Positions 57,220-64,000 of a stretch of DNA of 64,000 bases are shown one piece after another (the stretch's first letter is position 1; each line of letters begins with the position of its first letter). A program made the position numbers and the translations under genes. The notes under the pieces were generated by a model that made no database searches, was not told where the DNA came from, and saw only the letters and a list, made by a program, of their open reading frames with translations. The DNA is from Adiantum capillus-veneris (taxonomy: Eukaryota > Streptophyta > Polypodiopsida > Polypodiales > Pteridaceae), in assembly GCA_014529385.2 (NCBI GenBank), contig CM043967.1:129699182-129763181 (forward strand), given 5' to 3'.

Positions 57220-57598
57220 TGTCATAATAGTCAATATCTAATTCTCCTAAATGATTTTCTCATATTAAACTGATCATTTAATGTGGGGAAGTGCCAGGGG
57301 AGAAAAGGCTAGAATATTGGTTAAGCTAGCAGACCGGCCACAGTAGGAATCCAAAGGAGGGAAAATAGGGATCCAAAGGGAGGGCCATCTGCAAAAGATC
57401 CATGTGCAACAATGGGCTAAAAAGACCCTAAGGTTCAGCCCATTAAGACTTCCAAAATGCTAAGGTTCCAAAATTCAAAGGTTTTGTCCAAAGGGTTAAA
57501 GCTTAGGGGGAATTGGATGCTTTGTGTGCTCTCCAAAGTCAATGCATATCCCTACATGGGAGGGGGCGAGCCCTTCTTCTAGGGGATGAGAGAGAAAG

Positions 57599-57633
<35 letters not shown>

Positions 57634-58827
57634 CTCCCTTTACACAAAGGGAATGAGGGACACATGTCAGCTCCCTAGGCCAGATGCCCACAAGGTGTAC
57701 CCAGTTTCTATTGGATGACCCTTGAAGTGGACCAATGAGAATTAAGCTAGAGTAAATCTAGTTTAATTAATCTAAAACCATTTAATAAAAGAAACCAATG
57801 AGAATTAAGTCTCCTAGAAGACTATTGGGCAGTCTCCCAAGGGGTCCAATGAGCATTCAGGAGCCTAATGGCTTGCCTGATTCCTATTGGCCAGGAGGCA
57901 AAGGGGTCCAATGAGAGTTTAGTTTAATTATTTAATTACCTAAAGCTCTCACAAAAGGGGAAAGGGGGACACGTGTCAAAAGGCTATCACTTATGCTGCT
58001 TAATTGTGATTGGCTTGACTTGGGGAGGGCCAATGAGGCTGGAGCAAGAGCAAATAGCAAGGGGGCTCACCCAAGAGAGAGAGAGGGGGGGCTGATTTTT
58101 GTAAGGCATTATCACACACACACTCACACAAGCTCATGTGTGAAGAAAGAGAAGACTATCTCTTCCCAAGCTTTAATGGAGAACTCATCACCTACTCCAA
58201 GCTTGTGAGATAGAAGCCTACATCAACACTCTCTTGGCATGTGGATGCAAATCCAACCGAGAGCCAAGCTTCAATGCATGCTCATCTCCTCTACCAAGCT
58301 AATTACTAAGCTAAGCTATGCTAATATGAGTGATTATGTGAGGAGATGTACATCTTTCTCGTAAGATACTCCTTCTTCCTCTCAATCTACTCTCATACCC
58401 TGCTAGCTCTCACCATCTTCAAAGGTGTGTGAGGTCTTGGGTCTGAGAACGGGGATAATTCAAGTTGTGTTTGTTAAGTGTTTTGCTTATTTCATGAAGC
58501 TTTCATCTTCATTGCACTAGCTAGTCTTGAAGGAACACAAAGAATTGTATTGTACAATGTCTCTCTTGATGGGAGAAACCATAATACAAAGCCTTTTGGA
58601 GGGGGGACCGGCTCCATGCAAATATGGTCCTCAATTGTTGTCATTAGCTTAATTTCTCTCTCTTTTGAAAGTATTGTCGATGCTATCTAACTAGGTGTTA
58701 TGCTTTTTGTTGCTCTCTCCACCCAAGCACTCTTGTAATTCTCATTAGGAATCTATTCTAATGAAATGCCCACTATGTTCATGCTCATTTCCGCTACACA
58801 CAAGTTATTAGTCCATTAAATGTTACA
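57220..58827 (+). repeat. ChrG 3' LTR
   Basis: It matches the 5' LTR along its whole length. The (CA)n tract (57601-57630) is about twice as long. It ends TTACA at 58827. Confidence 0.93.
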
Positions 58828-60223
58828 TTGGTATCAGAAAACTGACAAAGACCTAGAGGAGAAGCAACCGTTGATCAACAAACCACAAGTGAGATTCATC
58901 AAAACCAATAAATCCATGAGAGTTCAAACAAATTACACTCATGAGAGCTTGTATAGGTTCACAAACGAGGATCATCATAACTTCTCCAAGTGTGTAGAAC
59001 CCAATGTTGACCATTAAAACCTCTATGTATACACGTATACAGATGTCCAATGAGTGCAAGTTTTGTTGGTAGATAAGTATGGACAAGAGTACAAACTTGT
59101 TGATTCAATTGACCTAGGAAGGTATACATACAAGGGTATTCCAATCTCTACATATTTTGAGTCAAGTGTGAGTGAAAGAGTGATCTTTGAGACCAAACAC
59201 AAGAATTCAGACATAGATTTCAAGACACAATTCTAGAGCATATATCCGAGAGAATTCCACCAGGATTTTCTTCAAAACGAGAAGAGAGAGTGAGAGATGT
59301 ATTTGCAAGAGACCCCAAATTGGTTAGATTGATGGCTAAACCACAACAAATGAGACCATCTCAAGTGGCCAAATGTGAAGACAAAGTACAATGGGTCAAG
59401 GGATCCATATACCCATGTCTCACACTTCAAACAAGTTTTGAGAGCTGAACAGATTGTGTATTTCCACACCCAGTACAAGGGATTTGGGCTGACATTGGAA
59501 GGAACAACCATGGTTCCAACCATTAAATACAAATGATTCTTCAAACGTTGAACAACTCTTGCAAGAATTTGTAAAGAAGCTCTCTAAAAGGGGGATAAAG
59601 AAAAATACGGTGTCACAGACCTATGCTTTCAAGCAAAAGGACAATGAAAAGGAGAAGGAAGCATTGCTTCGATTCAAACAGTACATAGAGAGGTGTCCTG
59701 TGAGAGAGTTACCCAAGATGAGAGGCTATTATCTCTTTATAGAGGGCTTAAGGAACAACACTCTCAAGAAGGACCTGCATTTGAAAGTAGGCACAACCTT
59801 TGATCAAGTCACACAAGAAGCTTTGTACCTTGTGGACAAATGTAAAGCTTATGGTGAGATTATAGAGGATGCAAAAACTACAATAAGCAATGTCTCCTCA
59901 TCTTCTAGTGAAACCAATATGATATGAGTCTCAATATCAACTAATGCCCATTCTAGGTGAGCTAGCAAAAGAAGTAGCACGTTGATTGAGCCTACACGTA
60001 TGAGACAAACAATTATGTCATGACTCATGATGCAAAAGTGCAAATGAAAGAAGAACAACAACCACAAGAATATGTCATCATTGACATACCTAAAGAATCA
60101 AAGAATCCGACTCCAAAAAATGCACAACCAAAAGCAGATAAAGAAGCAGAGCCTCCAAGTTCCACATTAGATGTTCAACAAACTGAAGATCAAGAGAAGA
60201 ACAAGGATAAGACAAAAGATTGA
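58828..60223 (+). pseudogene. GypH Gag, GypD-like
   Basis: It starts mid-protein (DKDLEEKQPLINKP matches the GypD HEEKAP region), then LLVDKYGQEYKLVDSID and GRYTYKGIP parallel GypD KIAVYDKYGRRY and GYTYFGG. The Gag core at 59559-59927 (SKRGIKKNTVSQTYAFKQ, RFKQYIERCP, LRNNTLKKDLHLK) is collinear with GypD 38560-38870. At two places where GypD has stops, GypH has sense codons. Frameshifts occur near 59030, 59400 and 59700. A Lys/Glu/Pro-rich segment runs to 60223. Confidence 0.8.
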
Positions 60224-62390
60224 TTGCAACTTATATGGAGAAACATGACTCAAAATTACATGTTCAGATGTAACAGATCCTTATGAATCTAAAGTCTTAT
60301 AGCACCTGGATAATGATGGAAAATCTACCAATCAAAGAGCTAGCAGAAATAGTGTACACAAGTTTTAAAATGCCAATTCCTAGCTTTGGTGTGGTAGAAG
60401 CTGTTGGTGCAACCAAAGTGTGTCAACCATAGTAGAGGACATAAGCATGGGTATGTATAGTGACAGGTGCATGGCAAGGTGCTAAAGCACGTGTGAAGGA
60501 CCTGAGAAGGCAGGCTATAGCAGAAATGTATGCTTGATGTGGTTCTTTAGGCTAAATGGGCTAAAAAATGAGCCAAATGGGATGGAAAATAAAGATATTT
60601 AAAGTGCTAGATTTTTTCTTTGGAATGTAGTGTTTGAGATGCTGTGCGAGTTTGTCTCGAAGGATCCTCAAACGGAGCTAGGTGTGCAAGTTATGCATGT
60701 TCAAAGTTGGAGTGGTTTGCAGAATCTCGATGAATAGGGCTAGTGGAGCTAGGTGTTCAAAGCTGGAATGGATAGACGTGAAGTGCTTAGTTGTGGAGCA
60801 TGCCGGTCCTTTTGGATCATCAATCGGAGGCCAAAGGGCCAAGTTATGAGTTGATGAAGGTTTGTCAGGGGCCAATTATGTGGCAGTTTGGTTGCATTGG
60901 AAAGCATGCCATCCAAAGCATTTTGAAGCTTGCTAGAATTTGCAGAGGTAGTGTGTGGCATGTGGAACTAAATGAAAGTGACGGCTTCTTAGTCAGAGTC
61001 CTGAACACAAAGTTATAGTAGTTCAAATTTGAGTGGATGTGGGGGATTTGATTATTTTTTCTATTTTGGTGCGCGTCGTTTGAGGCCATACTAATGTCAA
61101 AATACAAAGAAGCAAGTAGAAGTGTAGTATGAGATGCCACTTTTGAGCTAGGCTTTATAGGTTGGTCACTAGCTGGTGGATACTAAGTGGCAGTGCTTGG
61201 GAACATAGAAAAAAAAAAGAGTTTTTTGTGTTTTTTTGAAGCTCAAGGGAAGCCCTTGAGGGCCAATTGAGGAGCCGTTGCCACGTGGTTGTGCAACTAA
61301 AGCCACATGTGGATCTACAGGGCAGGGGTGAAGGGTAATTAGCCTACAATGTGGTGCCATTTGGGTATCAAGTGGGGAGGAAGAGGGGGAGCTTGGCTCC
61401 CTTGGCTATCGAATCCATCACATTGGCGCTCTATGCATGCATAGGCGGTCCTACGGGGCGGCTGACACCGGGGTTTTGGAAGATGTGGCGATGCACGTGG
61501 TGGTGGCCGTTGTTTGGTGGTGATTTGTCACAGTATGATGATGTGGTAGCTTTGGTTACAGGGCCATTCCCACGCTACCCATGGGGCAGCTATTCTTGAA
61601 GGAAAATGGGGAGGCGATCGACGGTGTTGTCAGGGATCCAATTAAGGCAGTGTACATGTGAGCCGTGGGGGTCAAGGTAGACAAAATAGCAAAGCGGTTG
61701 TTCATGCAAAAGGGCAAGCTAAAAGTGGAATGTTGCCCAAAAAAAGAGCAAGTCACACATGCCCATATAGGGGCCAAAATTTTTTATTTTTGGGCCAATT
61801 TTTGGAGGAGCTTTTTGGAGAACGTTGGCTCCAAGGAGGGAGGTTATTTTTTGCTTCTGCAATGAGGTCAAGAGGAGGATGACTCCAAGATCAAGAGGAC
61901 AACAATGAGGGCTACCAGGATCAATTTTTTGCACTTGTTGAAGCTGTGCCGATGGATCCTTTTTTACAAGGTTGTTTTCAGCAAAGAGAATCCATCATTG
62001 CCATAGCTTGTGTCAATTTCTCCCTTCCCCCTTCTCTTTTTTGCTCTTGTGCATGTGTTTTCAGGTGTGTGTTGGCAGGTGTGTCCCCCCAAGGGTGTGT
62101 TGTGCGCGCACGCACACACACACACACACACAGAGGTGTTGTGTGTGTAGAAGGCTGTAGATTGAGCAGTGCAGAGTGAGTGTGCTTGTTTGTGGTCTTG
62201 CAGTGAGTGCGTGAGTCTATGGAATGTGTAGGTGAGACCCTGTTGGTGTGAATGATCTATTGTGAGAGTGATTTGTAGTGGATAGGGGTGCTGCGGAAGC
62301 TTTGGGCTATATACATGCATTTTTTGTTTGTGTTGGGTGTGTTACCCTTTCCACCTTACTCAAGTTGAGTAATGGGAAGTTCAAGGACAC
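60224..62390. other. Unexplained 2.2-kb stretch within GypH
   Basis: No protein domain is seen on either strand. It has imperfect repeats (ggagctaggtgt...caaag, near 60676 and 60747), a TATTTAAAG near 60595, an A run at 61208 and a GCGCGCA(CA)n tract at 62104-62132. It could be an inserted LTR or non-coding element. I found no matching pair of ends. Confidence 0.4.
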
Positions 62391-63590
62391 TTTCTACATA
62401 ATTGACTCCCATCACATCAAAGAGAGTCTAGTCCTGACAAAAAGCTAAATGAACATCTTCTTTTGACAATAACGAAAAGCTTCAACAACAACAAAGGTCC
62501 AAGAAGCATCTCAGGTCCATGCAGAGTAGAAACAACCATCCATAATGGAAAAAGGTAGAACTAAGAAAAACACTAAAGCAAATGAACTGCAAGTCAACTT
62601 TACCTTCAATGAGTCTCCATCAAACTTTGTACGTAGCCTCTACATCAAAAGCCAAACCATCAACAATGCAATGGAAACCTAAGAAAAAATTCTATCAACC
62701 AAAGTTTCCATCACAACAAAGCCTCCAGGATAAGAAGCCTCTAGGATAAGTAAAAAATAATCAACCAAGTGCTAGTATCCAAAGAGCACATCAAAGTCAA
62801 AGATCCAATTTGGATACACCAATCGCAAGTTAAACCTCAACAACCAAAAGATAATAGGATGGGTAGCATCAAATGAGTCAATCATTACTCAAGGCCACTT
62901 CAAGGAAACACTAATGTTTGGGCCCAAAATCCTAAGGTAGTAGCTTGGACCTACTCACCTCAAGTAAAAGGTTCTACAAAGAGAACACTGAGCTATCAAT
63001 GGAAGAGAAACACCTCAATCAAGATAAGAACAACCACAAATGGCAAAAGAAGAGACCTGCAAAGAAACAAGCAATGCGAAAAGTATGGGTACCGAAGTCA
63101 AAATTCTATCAAGCTACCCAACAAAGACATGTAAAGAAACATATGATTCCAATCAAGCTACTCAAAGCACAAGGGTTTTATGAAGGTAACTTTCAAATAC
63201 CAAAAGTAGTAACTTAATCTAGAACAACTAAGATCAATCATGTAGCATAAGGATTCACTCAAGGCAAGAAATCACAACTAAGAGCCAACAAAAGCCAATC
63301 ACAACCAAGGCAGATACAACCTCCAGATGGAATCCTCATCTTCTACTACAAAAGCAAAGCCTTTACAAGGGATATAGTCAAATATGGATACCAAAGCCTA
63401 GTGTCCATCAGGTCATTGAGCCAAAGGGGAAAATGCAAAAGACGGTCACACAGAGACCAAAAACAAGATGGGTTTCAAAATTGCTACTAGAAACTCAATC
63501 ACAAAGAGCCTACAATCATCCACATTTTCCATGGAAGATTAAGCAAAGACTCAATCAATGTCTAGTACAAATATAGACCTATTTTGCAAA
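62391..63590 (+). pseudogene. GypH tail with repeated W-[VI]-P-K modules
   Basis: Decayed coding sequence includes VWVPKSKFYQ (about 63084), IPIKLLKAQGFYEGNFQIPK (about 63148-63207), QIWIPKPSVHQ (about 63386) and RWVSKLLLETQSQRAYN (about 63466), ending at a TAG near 63576. The second module resembles the Pol tail of GypA and GypB (LLEAQGYY...GN.QIW.PK). Similar WVPK repeats are known upstream of integrase in Sirevirus Copia elements, so a Copia origin is an alternative. Confidence 0.5.
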
Positions 63591-63625
63591 GTAGTGTAAA
63601 CATACAACAAACAGACCAAGGGGAG

Positions 63626-64000
63626 TGTAAGTATGCCAACAACATCTGAGTCAAAGTCGAGTAGCTAAGCCACTAAATGAGCAAGTCGTTGGATAGGAAA
63701 CACACCCGGGACCCAAACAATCTGCCTCTCTATAGCCCAGGATAATCACTACACCCCAATACACTAGAGTTCATCTTCAAAACTCACACAATCAACATCA
63801 ATCCACATCGGTCTCTGGCCCGTTTACGATCGTGCCGTAGTACACACCGTTCTCTCTTTCACTCTCTCTCACACACAGAGGCCTGGGAGGCACACACATC
63901 TCGAACACCAGCACCATACAGTTGGAATAGAGCAAAGAGAAGACGGGGGGAAAGGGGAAGAAACGGCACCAAACACTGGTATGCTTTGCTTCAACTGTGA
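63626..64000 (+). repeat. Probable start of GypH 3' LTR
   Basis: The purine tract CCAAGGGGAG is followed by TGTAAGTATGCC, the same design as the GypD tract/LTR junction. No second copy is in the window, so the call rests on this junction alone. Confidence 0.5.

Larger units (their letters stand above)
49905..58827 (+). mobile_element. ChrG: Ty3/Gypsy chromovirus, inactivated
   Basis: LTRs of about 1.6 kb (49905-51495, 57220-58827) enclose gag, protease, RT, RNase H, integrase and a C-terminal chromodomain-like motif. By eye the LTRs differ at about 25-30 of about 1,590 positions, plus CA-repeat length. No clear target duplication is found (TGGCT left, TTGGT right), and the right flank begins TTGGTATCAG like a primer site. 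The coding frame carries many stops and one frameshift. Confidence 0.92.
58828..64000 (+). mobile_element. GypH: degenerate GypD-related element
   Basis: From the end of ChrG, the plus strand shows a Gag related to GypD (unknown N-terminal domain and core), a long unexplained stretch, a Pro/Gln/Lys-rich tail with WVPK motifs, and a purine tract with a probable LTR start at 63626. No RT or integrase was seen. The 5' end is missing; the right end is beyond the window. The middle part may contain a further insertion. Confidence 0.6.

Noticed and set aside
49905-60230. ChrG as a simple insertion into GypH
   Set aside because: No matching 5-bp flanks, and the left flank (49042-49904) shows no GypH-like sequence.
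60678-62320. Short ORFs on both strands in the 60.2-62.4 kb stretch as genes
   Set aside because: They overlap one another in opposite frames, are under 120 codons and show no domain or intron signals.

Overview
This window looks like nuclear DNA of a land plant with a retrotransposon-rich genome. Nearly all of it is LTR retrotransposons nested inside one another. Evidence for a plant host: a Tat-type Ty3/Gypsy pol with two RNase H domains, a chromodomain-bearing Gypsy element primed by initiator-Met tRNA, Copia elements, and a fragment of a trihelix-like (Myb/SANT-like) transcription factor. I cannot name the species. No tRNA, rRNA, CRISPR or bacterial gene was seen.

Layout. One old Ty3/Gypsy element on the minus strand (GypB) is the scaffold. 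Its 5' LTR is at 47644-48295 and it runs leftwards to 2931, where it is cut by a Copia remnant. GypB is split by: GypD (34695-45000, +, Gag and protease plus an unknown ORF, no reverse transcriptase); CopE (29919-32242, -, a gag-only Copia element); a probable solo LTR (23915-25982); TatF (19447-23822, -, a 5'-truncated Tat element); and GypA (3334-18339, +), a much younger member of GypB's own family. GypA is itself split by a 1.34-kb DNA transposon (7966-9304). Three nested insertions have target duplications that read clearly: TCGTC/TCATC for GypA, TGGTT for CopE and ACTTC for GypD.

Right of GypB lie the trihelix-like fragment (48300-48936), about 1 kb without features, a chromovirus ChrG (49905-58827, +, about 1.6-kb LTRs), and a degenerate element GypH (58828 to the window end) whose Gag is related to that of GypD.

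The most unusual content is in the GypA/GypB family. Its polyprotein is essentially one long frame: Gag with several zinc knuckles, a protease-like domain whose catalytic triplet is D-R-G or D-G-G, then RT, RNase H and integrase. After integrase comes a second retropepsin-like domain that keeps a canonical D-T-G in GypA. Downstream of pol, both copies keep a purine tract, a TATA box, a splice-acceptor-like site and the start of an extra acidic ORF. Together these suggest a Gypsy lineage with duplicated protease and a separately expressed 3' gene. All calls are from reading the sequence alone.
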